Part shown: in pieces, positions 45,379 through 56,896 of the stretch
How positions within the stretch are numbered: the stretch's first letter is position 1
Layout: every line of letters starts with the position of its first letter
Assembly (NCBI RefSeq): GCF_001640365.1
Contig: NZ_LWMI01000007.1
Coordinates: 248,001 to 312,000 of the forward strand
DNA from: Candidatus Arsenophonus triatominarum
GTDB lineage: Bacteria; Pseudomonadota; Gammaproteobacteria; Enterobacterales; Enterobacteriaceae
DNA: 64,000 bases
Direction: 5' to 3'
Made by a program: the position numbers and the translations under genes
The notes under the pieces: generated by a model
Told to the model about the DNA's origin: nothing
Databases searched by the model: none
The model's input: only the letters and a program-made list of their open reading frames with translations

Positions 45379-46643
45379 CACGAGTTTCGCAATCTCCAAA
45401 AAAGAAGTATAAATTTAAAAACAAGAAAAAATTAGGGTGTTCATATTTTGTCCGGTTATCCATTCATTAAAAATATCTATAAACATTCTTACAAGTAAGC
45501 AGTGTAAGATACTCTGGTTTGGCGTTATCAGAAGTAAGCCCATCGCCTTTATCTCATGACACTATTAGTCGATGGCTAAAAGTAGATGTTTTCGACCTAA
45601 AGACCTATGGCGATTAGTTCAACCTTCTCCTTCTATAGACAAAAAAAAGCCCTTGCGTACTAATTGTCGATGATACATTGATTGCCAAAACACGTAGTAA
45701 AAAAATAGAGATGGTCCATTATCAATATTCAGGTAATGAACATGATGTTATTGCTGGCATAGGTTTAGTTAATTTACTTTGGCATAATCTAACAACTGTT
45801 GAATCAATTCCTATTGATTATCGTATTTATGATAAAGATTCTGATGGAAAAACAAAAAACACGCACTTTTCCGAAATGCTCGCTCTTGCTAAAAAAAGAG
45901 GGATCATACCAGAAGCGGTAGTGATGGATGCCTGGTATTCTAGCCTGGATAATCTGAAATCAATTCGCTCTCATGGTTGGGTCTGGGTAACCACGCTGAG
46001 GAAAAACAGGATTGTTAACCATAACAAACAGCTGAACAAGTTAGACATCTCAGAAGAAGGAATTCCAATACACTTACGAGGCTACGGTTGGGTGACTGTT
46101 TTCAAATTTACAGCCAAAAACGGCCGTATTGATTACATAGTAACAAACAAAGACAATCCCACCCGTCAATCCCACGAGTTTCGCACCAATAAAAAACGCT
46201 CTATTTTTAAGTTTAATTCAGCATAATATATAAATAGACAAAATCTTATAAATTAAAAGCAACTTATTGTAATTTAAGCAAATTTATACGTTTTAGTAAC
46301 TTGCAAATTAACCATTGCTTTTAAGCCATTTCTGGAATTTTATATGCCTGTGCGAAACTCGTGAATAGGTCAAATCTATCATGGATGCCCGTTGGTCTGT
46401 TGAAGTTTATCATCGAGAAGTTAAACAAAATTGTGGTATTGAACGCTGTCAGGCTCGCACGAGCCGAGCGCAAAGAAAAATCATATTTTTCTCGCTATTT
46501 CTGCGTGGTTTGAACAACATAAACGTCGTATATCTGAAAAAATAACCCTTTATCAACAAAATTGGCATGTAATCAAAAATGCTATTACTGAGCACATCTG
46601 TGTTTTATTAGCGTACCCAAATTAGTTTTGTGCGAAACTCGTG
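45379..46643 (+). mobile_element. IS701-like element, degenerate, MITE inside
   Basis: The ends cacgagtttcgca / complement are at 45379 and 46643. The transposase frame has small indels near the start (only 45678 onward is open), and it is split by a 191-bp MITE at 46173. Otherwise it is nearly identical to the intact copy at 35921, and the frame continues after the MITE with SIMDARWSVEVYHREV. Confidence 0.88.
46173..46363 (+). mobile_element. 191-bp MITE with IS701-like ends
   Basis: A non-coding, AT-rich insert bounded by cacgagtttcgcac and its complement, the same terminal repeat as the IS701-like host element. Flanks share aat. The interior is unlike the transposase gene, so it is a non-autonomous derivative mobilised by the same enzyme (inference). 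Confidence 0.8.
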
Positions 46644-46746
46644 AAGGAATCAAAATGTTCAGAATTTTTAAAGCCTTATACCTACACGAGTGATACCTGT
46701 GAGTTGCTTGGTCCTTGTGATGCTTACACGGATGAAACTCATGATA

Positions 46747-47628
46747 TAGCTAGGCGACTTAATTTTGATTACAGCATATGTATTAAAAACAGGTCATCGA
46801 TAGTGCATCCTGTTTCCATCTTTTTACGTTTAGCTTGAGACCATTTATGTTCTATAGGATTTAAATCTGGTGAATACACAGGCAAATATTCTATCTGGTG
46901 TCCTGCGTTTATAATTGCCTGTTCAATATTCTTACCTTTGTGAAAGCTAGCGTTGTCCATAAAAATAACAGAATTTTCAGGAAGTTCTGGGAGCAATATT
47001 TTTGTGATCCAAACATAAAAAACATCACGATTAATATTGCAATCAAATAATCCGATAGCAAAAAGGGTTGTTCCCAATAAAGCGCCAATAACATTTGTTC
47101 TTCCCTTAGCACCCCAGTTTTTCAGGCCAAAACAACGGTGACCTTTTGGGGAATAGCCGTGAGTTCGTGGAGTGTCATGTGAAAAACCACTTTCATCAAT
47201 AAAAACAACAGATTTATCTTTTTTTTCATACTGTTGTCTTTTTTGCTGATGTGCCAGCCTGTCGCTTTCGTTGGTTTTTGGATGGAATAGAGTTTTTTTT
47301 TATAGGTTAATCCCAGCTTTTTAAGGGATTGCCAAATAGTCTTTTTACAAACACCGAATCGCTCTGCCCGTTCCTTTTGGTAAGCATCTGGATACTGTTC
47401 CACATCTTTTGCTAAAGCATTTTTATCGAGCTTCCTCTTACGTGGCGTTGAATTTTTTGGCTCTGGTCGTTTAAGCCAACGTACTAAAGACGCTTTTCCA
47501 ATACGGAATTGTTTCGCAGTTTCTCGAATTGTTAAACCTTCGGCTTTCCTTACAGATATTACTTTACGTCGAAAATCAATTGTATAACTCATAACACACC
47601 TTGTAATCAAAATTAAGTCGCCTAGCTA
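46747..47628 (-). mobile_element. IS630-family element, copy 3
   Basis: Complete at both ends. The first A tract of the transposase is A9 (others A8), the second A8; the OrfA frame therefore runs on into 162 residues of mixed frame. Confidence 0.9.
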
Positions 47629-47630
47629 TA

Positions 47631-48403
47631 TAGGATTTAAATCTGGTGAATACACAGGCAAATATTCTATCTGGTGTCCTGCGTTTATAATTGCCTGTTC
47701 AATATTCTTACCTTTGTGAAAGCTAGCGTTGTCCATAAAAATAACAGAATTTTCAGGAAGTTCTGGGAGCAATATTTTTGTGATCCAAACATAAAAAACA
47801 TCACGATTAATATTGCAATCAAATAATCCGATAGCAAAAAGGGTTGTTCCCAATAAAGCGCCAATAACATTTGTTCTTCCCTTAGCACCCCAGTTTTTCA
47901 GGCCAAAACAACGGTGACCTTTTGGGGAATAGCCGTGAGTTCGTGGAGTGTCATGTGAAAAACCACTTTCATCAATAAAAACAACAGATTTATCTTTTTT
48001 TTCATACTGTTGTCTTTTTTGCTGATGTGCCAGCCTGTCGCTTTCGTTGGTTTTTGGATGGAATAGAGTTTTTTTTATAGGTTAATCCCAGCTTTTTAAG
48101 GGATTGCCAAATAGTCTTTTTACAAACACCGAATCGCTCTGCCCGTTCCTTTTGGTAAGCATCTGGATACTGTTCCACATCTTTTGCTAAAGCATTTTTA
48201 TCGAGCTTCCTCTTACGTGGCGTTGAATTTTTTGGCTCTGGTCGTTTAAGCCAACGTACTAAAGACGCTTTTCCAATACGGAATTGTTTCGCAGTTTCTC
48301 GAATTGTTAAACCTTCGGCTTTCCTTACAGATATTACTTTACGTCGAAAATCAATTGTATAACTCATAACACACCTTGTAATCAAAATTAAGTCGCCTAG
48401 CTA
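47631..48403 (-). mobile_element. IS630-family element, copy 4, truncated
   Basis: Begins inside the element (ggatttaaatctggtg; 3' end of the transposase gene missing) right after copy 3 and runs to the true end at 48403. The pattern fits insertion of copy 3 into TA of copy 4, followed by loss of the duplicated left part. Confidence 0.85.
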
Positions 48404-48830
48404 TATACTGCCTTTTCATACTGAGAAAAAACCGCTTGATAAAAAAGACGGTTTCGCTGTTGTTTTTAACGAACAAAATCAGGAATGGGAATATCAGGAA
48501 GATCATCGAGGCTTGGTCTTGTTTGATACGAAAAGTCGACAATCTGTTACCCTTGAAAAATTAGGAAAAGTGCCGGAATATTTAACATCATTAGCCCCAA
48601 CAAGCCAATTTGATGTCTGGGACGGTGAAAAATGGATCAAGGATACCGAAGCTGGAAAATTAGCAGAAAGACAGAAATTAGAAGGAATAAAACAACAAAA
48701 ATTATATGATGCGACTCGTGAAATTGCTCCTCTTCAAGATGCTGTAGATTTAGATATAGCAACCGAAGAGGAAAGAAAGCGATTGATAACCTGGAAAAAA
48801 TATCGTGTATTAGTCAATCGTATAAAAACT

Positions 48831-49302
48831 GTATTAATCTTAACTTAATCTGACAATTCTGATTTAAAAAAGGGAGTTACCGGTTTTAATTAAAATCATG
48901 AGATAATTAAATAAAAGGTAATTCTATGTATCAAACAAATAATCCTATCATCAAACATAAAGTCGGGTTACTTAACCTTGCTGAAGAGCTTCATAACGTA
49001 TCAAAAGCTTGTAAGATTATGGGTGTATCCCAAGATACTTTCTATCGCTATCAAGAGCTTGTTAACGATGGTGGGATCGATACCTTAATTAATCAAAATC
49101 GACGGGTACCTAACGTAAAAAATAGAGTAGATGAACAGATTGAAAGCGCTGTAGTTGAGTATGCGATTGAATACCCTGCACACGGACAACACCGCAGTAG
49201 TAATGAACTAAGAAAAAAAGGAATTTTTGTTTCGGGAAGTGGTGTTCGTTCTATTTGGCTACGTCATCATCTTGAAAATTTTAAAAAACGTCTAAAGGCG
49301 CT
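48831..49302 (+). mobile_element. IS481-family fragment (5' third)
   Basis: Starts at tgtattaatcttaactt and encodes the HTH half (MYQTNNPIIKHKVGLLNLAE) with more divergence than other copies (ELHNVSKACKIMGVSQDTFY, RLKALV). An IS21 end replaces the rest at 49303. Confidence 0.85.
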
Positions 49303-49372
49303 AGTGTCAACGATCACCGAAAACTGATCCACTTTTTAGCTAAATACGATCAATCAAAATTGATCCACTATT

Positions 49373-50326
<954 letters not shown>

Positions 50327-51146
50327 GTTCACCTCCCAGCAATGCTTCATATACGCTGATTGAGTGTTGCAAATTTACAGATTCAAGGGGCGGTACGATA
50401 CGGATATTAAGCGTATTAGTCTGCGAGATAGATTGGCAAACCCTTGCTGGTAAGGGAAGAAGATACTTAACTATATTAGTCTTAACTTAATCTGACAATT
50501 CTGATTTAAAAAAGAGCGTTATCGGTTTTAATTAACATCATTAGATAATCAAATAAAAGGTAATTCTATGTATCAAACAAATAATCCTATCATCAAACAT
50601 AAAGTCGGGTTACTTAACCTCGCTGAAGAGCTTAATAACGTCTCAAAAGCCTGTAAGATTATGGGGGTATCCCGAGATACGTTTTATCGCTACCAGGAAC
50701 TTGTTAACGATGGTGGGATAGACGCTTTAATTAATCAAAATCGACGGGTGCCTAACGTAAAAAATAGAGTAGATGAACAGATTGAAAGCGCTGTAGTTGA
50801 GTATGCGATTGAATACCCTGCACACGGACAACACCGCAGTAGTAATAAAGGCATTTTTGTTTCGGGGAGTGGCGTTCGCTCTATTTGGCTGCGCCATAAT
50901 CTCGAAAATTTTACAAAACGCCTAAAAGTGCTTGAAGATAAAATCGCAACAGAAGGAATTATCCTGTCAGAATCACAAATCAGTGCATCTAGAAAAGAAA
51001 GCGCAAGATGATGAAGCCTGTGGTGAGATTGAAACAGCGCATCCAGGTTATCTGGGTTCACAAGAACTTTTTATGTCGGTCATTTAAAAGGCGTTGGTCG
51101 TGTTTATCAACAAACTTACATTGATACTTACAGTAAAGTCGTTCAT

Positions 51147-51263
51147 TAAAATAGTTGCTGAATAGAGACTTGCATTTTTTGTCACGCTATAGACAATAAA
51201 AAGAGGTTTAACTTAGAAAATAACGGTTTGAAATGATCAACAAAGAGCGGTTGTTACGAGATA
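51147..51263 (+). mobile_element. IS5-family 5' end fragment
   Basis: aaaatagttgctgaatagag through the start of the transposase (MINKERLLRD), truncated at gagata by IS630. Confidence 0.8.
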
Positions 51264-52144
51264 TAGCTAGGCGACTTAATTTTGATTACAAGGTGTGTTA
51301 TGAGTTATACAATTGATTTTCGACGTAAAGTAATATCTGTAAGGAAAGCCGAAGGTTTAACAATTCGAGAAACTGCGAAACAATTCCGTATTGGAAAAGC
51401 GTCTTTAGTACGTTGGCTTAAACGACCAGAGCCAAAAAATTCAACGCCACGTAAGAGGAAGCTCGATAAAAATGCTTTAGCAAAAGATGTGGAACAGTAT
51501 CCAGATGCTTACCAAAAGGAACGGGCAGAGCGATTCGGTGTTTGTAAAAAGACTATTTGGCAATCCCTTAAAAAGCTGGGATTAACCTATAAAAAAAACT
51601 CTATTCCATCCAAAAACCAACGAAAGCGACAGGCTGGCACATCAGCAAAAAAGACAACAGTATGAAAAAAAAGATAAATCTGTTGTTTTTATTGATGAAA
51701 GTGGTTTTTCACATGACACTCCACGAACTCACGGCTATTCCCCAAAAGGTCACCGTTGTTTTGGCCTGAAAAACTGGGGTGCTAAGGGAAGAACAAATGT
51801 TATTGGCGCTTTATTGGGAACAACCCTTTTTGCTATCGGATTATTTGATTGCAATATTAATCGTGATGTTTTTTATGTTTGGATCACAAAAATATTGCTC
51901 CCAGAACTTCCTGAAAATTCTGTTATTTTTATGGACAACGCTAGCTTTCACAAAGGTAAGAATATTGAACAGGCAATTATAAACGCAGGACACCAGATAG
52001 AATATTTGCCTGTGTATTCACCAGATTTAAATCCTATAGAACATAAATGGTCTCAAGCTAAACGTAAAAAGATGGAAACAGGATGCACTATCGATGACCT
52101 GTTTTTAATACATATGCTGTAATCAAAATTAAGTCGCCTAGCTA
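51264..52144 (+). mobile_element. IS630-family element, copy 5
   Basis: 881 bp with both A tracts A8, like copy 1. Its left flank is IS5 and its right flank IS481, so it sits at a junction formed by recombination between IS630 copies. Confidence 0.9.
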
Positions 52145-52551
52145 TACTGACGGACAGAGGCAGTGAGTATTGTGGTAAAGTTGAACATCACGATTATCAA
52201 CTTTATCTCGCTATCAATGATATTGATCATACAAAAACTAAAGCTCGTTCACCTCAAACTAATGGGATTTGTGAACGTTTTCATAAAACTGTATTACAAG
52301 AGTTCTATCAGGTGGCTTTTCGTAAGAAAATCTATAGGGCTTTAGATGAATTACAAGCTGATTTAGATAAATGGTTAGCAGGAATATAATAACCAACGCA
52401 CTCATCATCAAGGAAAAATGTGTTGCGGTCGAACTCCTATGGCAACTTTACACGAGGGAAAACAACTTTGGATAGAGAAAGATTTAAATCAAATTTAACC
52501 TGACAGGTACTGTATAAATAACCGGTAACTGTCAGATTAAGTCTGAGCTAC

Positions 52552-52714
52552 TATATAATAACAGCTGTTGATATGCATCTACAGCTTGTTGGTAAGTCGC
52601 ATTTAATATCTCACTGGAGAAGTTTTGTTGTGTTTGCGGCTGTGTCAATGCCTGTTGAATAATGGCTATTAATTGCTCTAACGTAACCTCCTGATTAATA
52701 TTTGTCATTGTCAT
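52552..52714 (-). pseudogene. Truncated T3SS-operon ORF after sseD
   Basis: From ATG 52714 (RBS gaggct): MTMTNINQEVTLEQLIAIIQ, QALTQPQTQQNFSSEILNAT and YQQAVDAYQQLLLY, then the IS481 end. Position right after sseD corresponds to sseE in Salmonella, but I see no sequence match to SseE. It is a short helical protein, possibly a T3SS chaperone. The IS481 right end cuts it off from everything downstream. Confidence 0.45.
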
Positions 52715-52809
52715 CTGGGTCAAAGCCTCACTTAATTAAAACCGCTCAATAGCTTATCTTGAGCGGCGCATTTTCCTTAATCTATTAATATACTACTTAT
52801 TATTTAGAT

Positions 52810-53406
52810 TTATTTATTTACTAATGCTGAGCTCATACGCGTGTATAAGTCAACTAAATCTTTGACGATAGAGCGCATTTGTTCGGATAGTTGACAGGCT
52901 TTATCCCATGAGTCCTTAATGTTTTTTGCGTAATTCTGCGCATTCATCGCTTGGAAATCACCGTCAACTTTTTTCAATTCTGCCTTTTTAGTCATTTCAG
53001 CAGAACCCAGCTGGCCACTTCCTTCCAGACTTTTACCGGCAGCTTGTCCCAAATGAGTGACGATTTCACCAAATTGTTTGGTGAAAAAACCACTTAGTAT
53101 GCCAACCGAACCAGAGGCAATTTGAAATGCACCGGTTAATTTGGCTGCATCACAAGCATCTTCTATCCCTTGGCGTTTTTTATCGAGTGATGAAGTTTGT
53201 ATATTCCAGCCTAATTCCTGTTGCTTTTGGTTAAACTCCTGCAAAATGTTACGCAGTTTTTTTAATACTTCAGCTAACTTAATAATCAATTCATTGATTT
53301 GAGCAATGGCATCCATACTACTACCACCATAGAGCCCACTGTTACCAACGTCATCATACTTATCGACTGAAACTGAATTAGCGGACATTAATTGAATATC
53401 ATTCAT
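52810..53406 (-). CDS. sseD: SPI-2-type T3SS translocon protein SseD-like
   Basis: 198 residues (Salmonella SseD 195). An EspB/SseD-like translocator that with SseB and SseC forms the pore in the host membrane. The central alanine/glycine-rich hydrophobic stretch (LTGAFQIASGSVGILSGFFT) and flanking helices (IAQINELIIKLAEVLKKLRN) fit the family. Last intact gene of the operon; an unusually long 356-bp gap separates it from sseC. Assigned from position plus size and pattern. Confidence 0.8.
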   Translation of the reverse strand: MNDIQLMSANSVSVDKYDDVGNSGLYGGSSMDAIAQINELIIKLAEVLKKLRNILQEFNQKQQELGWNIQTSSLDKKRQGIEDACDAAKLTGAFQIASGSVGILSGFFTKQFGEIVTHLGQAAGKSLEGSGQLGSAEMTKKAELKKVDGDFQAMNAQNYAKNIKDSWDKACQLSEQMRSIVKDLVDLYTRMSSALVNK

Positions 53407-53762
53407 AACTGCCTCCTACTAAAATTATCTGAATAATGAGTAACTACCCATTTCTTGGCGCGTTTTACACCGTGTTGTTTTAGGGCGCTTTTATGTCGTT
53501 GTTTTGTTGATCATTAAATTTCGTTATTAGCGATAATAGAGCAATATCAATATCAATATCAATATCAATTATCATTTTATGATCAACTATTAATTAGCTC
53601 TGAATTTTACTTTTCATCATTAATTTCAGGCTAATAATGTCTAAATCTGAACAAAAGTAACACTATCAATGCCTTATAATTATCAAAATCCAGCTGTTTA
53701 ATTACCAACTTACGGTTAGTAATAGCTAATTGAAACAACTACAGTAAAAATATTTATTGCGC
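53407..53762. other. Long sseC-sseD spacer with hexamer repeat
   Basis: A 356-bp non-coding gap in what is otherwise a tight operon. It contains caatat repeated four times (53542-53569). It may hold a promoter for sseD, but I cannot place one with confidence. Confidence 0.5.
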
Positions 53763-55202
53763 CTAAACCGTGGTACTAGCAATGCGCGCTTGCAACATAC
53801 CCGTTTCACTAATCGTCTTACTTACCCCTGATAAGGTATCACTCTGTTTATCTAATAGATCTTTGATCGTTTTACCTTGCTGCTCTTTCGCTTTGTCGTA
53901 CCAGTCAAAACAAAATTCCATAAAATTTTGTTGCAAGATCAATGCTTCGATCTGTTTTTGTAGCTTGGCTTTTTCTAGGCCAATAATACCGCTAGTTACC
54001 GTTTTACCGGCACTGGCCGTAACATAGACCAAATCGAGAGAAACAAAAGTACAGGCTTTAATGGCTTGTTTGATTACTTCATTACGGATTAACTTAGTGA
54101 CTTGCTTAATAAGTTCTTCTGCTGTGATTTGCCCCCCTTTTTCTACTGCTTGGGTAGCTATCTTTTCAACAGATTGGGTTACCAGTGTTTGGATTGCTTC
54201 TTGACTGAAAGCCTTATTTAATGATTTAGCAATCTGTCCGCCACATTCAGCCACTTTTTCTAAGCCTTTCTCTACACCTCCACCTAATTGTTTGCCAATT
54301 TGTTCAGCGATCTGTTCAGAGACCTGCTGACCAACTTGCTTAGCAATAGTTGATATTTCTTGTGATGAATTTTTAACCACAGCTTCAGCTAATTTCGGCG
54401 CCGCTTCTTTCATGGTTTCGCCCGCTGTTTTGGCTATCGCTCTGGTCGCCGATATCGCACGCCCAGCCTGGAAAATATCTAACGCCATCGCAACAACTTC
54501 AGCACCCAACTGAACTTTACCGGCTACATTGGCAACTTCCTGGCATTTGTCTTTATCTGCACCTAGCAATATTGCCGTTTCTGCTGCAGCTTTGACCATT
54601 CCTGCAATGCCAGCAGTTAAATAAGATGAGCCACTGGCAATTTCTAATGAACCACCAACCACATCACCAACCGCGAGCCGCACCGCACCTTCAACCAGTT
54701 TGAGTGCACCATAAACAGCCTCTACCGCACCAACAATCCAATCAAAAATAGCAGCAAAAATACCGCCTCTTTGCGCTTTTTCCGATTTCTCAATTTGTTT
54801 GGCCAGTTGTTCTTGAAACTCTTTTACCCGTTTATCACGTAAAAATGCTTGGGTATCTGTCATCAATTGGCTAGCTTTCGCTACCGTATTCGCCGTATCA
54901 CCAAATATCTTCAAACTCAGGTTGGCAGCCAGTAAAATCATATCGTTAATGGATGCCTTTTCGATTTGATCTAATGTGGCACCATCATCAGCTTGTAAGG
55001 CATGTAATATACGGGCAAAAGCTTGTTGCGCTTGTTGATGACTAACAACGCCATTTTTTTCATCACGATCCACATTCAACGAAACATAGGTTGGCATAGA
55101 CCATTCGGGTAAACTGGCTTTTTTAGCCGGATAGCTATTGTAAACATGAGGATTTTGTTTATCCGCTGTATTAATGGATGAAGTAACACTCATATTATTC
55201 AC
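53763..55202 (-). CDS. sseC: SPI-2-type T3SS translocon protein SseC-like
   Basis: 479 residues (Salmonella SseC 484), the large membrane-inserting translocator. Two hydrophobic regions, near 150-215 (WIVGAVEAVYGALKLVEGAV, YLTAGIAGMVKAAAETAILL) and 390-415 (ACTFVSLDLVYVTASAGKTV), with coiled coils between (SEQIAEQIGKQLGGGVEKGL). GTG start at 55202 overlaps the sscA stop by 8 bp; ATG at 55193 is an alternative. SscA is its likely chaperone. Confidence 0.88.
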   Translation of the reverse strand: MNNMSVTSSINTADKQNPHVYNSYPAKKASLPEWSMPTYVSLNVDRDEKNGVVSHQQAQQAFARILHALQADDGATLDQIEKASINDMILLAANLSLKIFGDTANTVAKASQLMTDTQAFLRDKRVKEFQEQLAKQIEKSEKAQRGGIFAAIFDWIVGAVEAVYGALKLVEGAVRLAVGDVVGGSLEIASGSSYLTAGIAGMVKAAAETAILLGADKDKCQEVANVAGKVQLGAEVVAMALDIFQAGRAISATRAIAKTAGETMKEAAPKLAEAVVKNSSQEISTIAKQVGQQVSEQIAEQIGKQLGGGVEKGLEKVAECGGQIAKSLNKAFSQEAIQTLVTQSVEKIATQAVEKGGQITAEELIKQVTKLIRNEVIKQAIKACTFVSLDLVYVTASAGKTVTSGIIGLEKAKLQKQIEALILQQNFMEFCFDWYDKAKEQQGKTIKDLLDKQSDTLSGVSKTISETGMLQARIASTTV

Positions 55203-55668
55203 GGTACATTTCTCCCATTAAATAAGCTAACTGTTGGTTGGCATTTTTTCTGACTTCTGGCCATTGCTCAGCCGGCAAACAACGGCATATCCTTAGCGCA
55301 GCACGAAAAGACTTCTCTGCATATTGGCGATTGCCAAGTGCCAGATAACTGATGCCAGCAAAGTAAGGGCTACGGGGATCTTGCAAACGATTCATACCCG
55401 CACGACCAAAACAAAAAATAGCCTCTTCATGTTCATGCAGTTGTTGGCAACAAGTTGCTAAAGCATAAACGTATTCAAAATTGCCTTGATTGAGTCGCAT
55501 TAGTAAGAAAAAAATTCGCTTGGCACTCTGATAATCACCATAAGTCATCAGTTGCATCGCGTAGCGGTAAAGTAAATCAAGATCCTTTTGATCGACATTT
55601 GCCAAACAACTCAACGCTCCACCTTGCTGAACAAAGTCAAGTAAAGTGGCAAAATCTTTATTATCCAT
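55195..55668 (-). CDS. sscA: T3SS translocator chaperone SscA-like
   Basis: 157 residues from ATG 55668 (MDNKDFATLLDFVQQGG; RBS gggagg), the same length as Salmonella SscA. SycD/LcrH-type TPR protein: repeats at AMQLMTYGDYQSAKRIFFLL, LATCCQQLHEHEEAIFCFGR and YFAGISYLALGNRQYAEKSF. Stabilises SseC in the cytosol before export. The longer frame upstream overlaps sseB and is less likely. Confidence 0.9.
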   Translation of the reverse strand: MDNKDFATLLDFVQQGGALSCLANVDQKDLDLLYRYAMQLMTYGDYQSAKRIFFLLMRLNQGNFEYVYALATCCQQLHEHEEAIFCFGRAGMNRLQDPRSPYFAGISYLALGNRQYAEKSFRAALRICRCLPAEQWPEVRKNANQQLAYLMGEMYRE

Positions 55669-55678
55669 TGCTGCCTCC

Positions 55679-56245
55679 CTAACGAATGTTTTGGGCAATC
55701 GATTTATTCATTTCTGCCAACATCGTTTGCATACTATTAATTAAACCGACCGTCACACTATAACTTTGCATCACTTTTTGCAGTTGCAGCTGAGATTGAG
55801 AAACAAAATCAGAAGCACGGTTTGATACCGTTTCCAACGCCGCCTTAACCGCCTGTAGTTGACCTTGATCTAATTTGTCACCATGTTTTTTTATATAATC
55901 ATCGATTGACATACCATCAACGCTAATACCGTTTTTACGCATATAGTCGATAACAGCTTCAGGAAGCTCATCGGTCGCTTTATCACCTTTTTTAGATACC
56001 CCAGCAATGATTTCATCAACCTGATTAGCCATATCCTGGGCGCTACGTGATACATCTGCTTTATGCTGCATTTGCGCATATTTTTGTTTGGCAATATCAG
56101 ATAACAAACTCATAAATGTATAAAGAACCGCAATACCATCGGATAAGACTGGATCATTATATATTGCAGAGGCATCTTTAATGCCATTTAAAGCTCCAGC
56201 ATTGACAGAATAATTACTTGATGTGTTTAAGACTTGAGTAGACAT
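55679..56245 (-). CDS. sseB: T3SS translocon filament protein SseB-like
   Basis: 188 residues (Salmonella SseB 196), EspA-type. N-terminal hydrophobic segment (SDGIAVLYTFMSLLSDIAKQ) and a C-terminal coiled coil (FVSQSQLQLQKVMQSYSVTV). Forms the extracellular sheath linking needle and pore. RBS gagggc precedes ATG 56245. Fits its neighbours sseA and sscA. Confidence 0.88.
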   Translation of the reverse strand: MSTQVLNTSSNYSVNAGALNGIKDASAIYNDPVLSDGIAVLYTFMSLLSDIAKQKYAQMQHKADVSRSAQDMANQVDEIIAGVSKKGDKATDELPEAVIDYMRKNGISVDGMSIDDYIKKHGDKLDQGQLQAVKAALETVSNRASDFVSQSQLQLQKVMQSYSVTVGLINSMQTMLAEMNKSIAQNIR

Positions 56246-56261
56246 AATTTAGCCCTCATAA

Positions 56262-56618
56262 CTAAATATAAGATTTAAAAGTTTTTTTTTTTGTATTTAC
56301 TGCGGTGTTTGAGCCTAACGATGTATTATTTCCTTCATCAGGCTCATTATTAATTGATTTAAAAGTTTTCTCTATAACTTGAAAATTTTTTTCAAGAGAA
56401 TTAATCTTAGCAAGAATATCCTTTTGGCATTTATCAATACCCTCTGGAAATGCTTGTGCTAATTTCTTTAATTTATTTTGTGCGGTTGTATTATGGCTAG
56501 ATTCTTCAGTTAATTGTTTAATTTCTTGTTGCAAAGATTCAAACTCTTTCATTTGCTCAAATAACAATGAACGGCGAAAATCTAAATCCGATATTAATGC
56601 TTGAATGTCATTAAACAT
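56262..56618 (-). CDS. sseA: T3SS chaperone SseA-like
   Basis: 118 residues (Salmonella SseA 108). Predicted coiled coil with Glu/Lys-rich heptads (LLFEQMKEFESLQQEIKQLT), then a basic C-terminus. In Salmonella SseA stabilises SseB and SseD. Gene position between ssaE and sseB supports the call; sequence similarity is weak by eye. Confidence 0.75.
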   Translation of the reverse strand: MFNDIQALISDLDFRRSLLFEQMKEFESLQQEIKQLTEESSHNTTAQNKLKKLAQAFPEGIDKCQKDILAKINSLEKNFQVIEKTFKSINNEPDEGNNTSLGSNTAVNTKKKTFKSYI

Positions 56619-56690
56619 AATTATTTCCTTTGGTTAAAAATTTTTTATTATAAAAATAAATTTATAAAAAATAGAAAAATAAATATTTAT

Positions 56691-56888
56691 TTAATTTTGC
56701 TTTTTATATCGTTGCGCTAAAATATTAATAACCTGTTTTGCTGCTTCTACCGCCTCCAATAATGACAACGAAGATTTCGCATCATTTTGGGTTAGACTTT
56801 CTTGGCAGTCATTTAATTGCTGTAAATAAATTGCCTGATATTCTGATTGTTGCTTTAAATTCTCTTCCAATTTTGTGATACATGTCAT
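56691..56888 (-). CDS. ssaE: T3SS protein SsaE-like
   Basis: 65 residues (Salmonella SsaE 80), a YscE-like small helical protein. SLLEAVEAAKQVINILAQRY corresponds to LLEAIEQAENIINIIYYRY in Salmonella. Probably a needle/translocator co-chaperone in the cytosol. Lies 8 bp after ssaD. Confidence 0.85.
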   Translation of the reverse strand: MTCITKLEENLKQQSEYQAIYLQQLNDCQESLTQNDAKSSLSLLEAVEAAKQVINILAQRYKKQN

Positions 56889-56896
56889 ATGACCCC

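Larger units (their letters stand above)
46644..48830 (+). pseudogene. Phage tail-fibre assembly (Tfa) gene, IS-split
   Basis: Two pieces flank tandem IS630 copies. The first reads ESKCSEFLKPYTYTSDTCEL and ends YTDETHD (46644-46746). The second reads LPFHTEKKPLDKKDGFAVVF, then DGEKWIKDTEAGKLAE and LQDAVDLDIATEEERKRLIT, WKKYRVLVNRI (48404-48830). Removing the IS restores one frame across TA. The second piece is typical of Tfa tail-fibre chaperones. The start is cut by the IS701-like end and the C-terminus by IS481. Confidence 0.75.
50472..52551 (+). mobile_element. IS481-family element, broken by IS5 and IS630
   Basis: Left end at 50472 and right end at about 52551. The 5' part has a 4-codon deletion (RSSNKGIF), and an extra base near 50986. 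From 51147 an IS5 fragment and then IS630 replace a stretch of the transposase; the rest (TDRGSEYCGK onward) resumes at 52145 with a small insertion near 52381. Confidence 0.85.

Noticed and set aside
46747-48403. Tandem IS630 copies as a composite transposon
   Set aside because: The second copy is truncated and nothing lies between them; insertion of one into the other followed by deletion explains it.
53542-53569. Short repeat considered as a CRISPR-like array
   Set aside because: The 6-bp units are contiguous without spacers and there are no cas genes; it is a simple tandem repeat. No CRISPR array is visible in the window.
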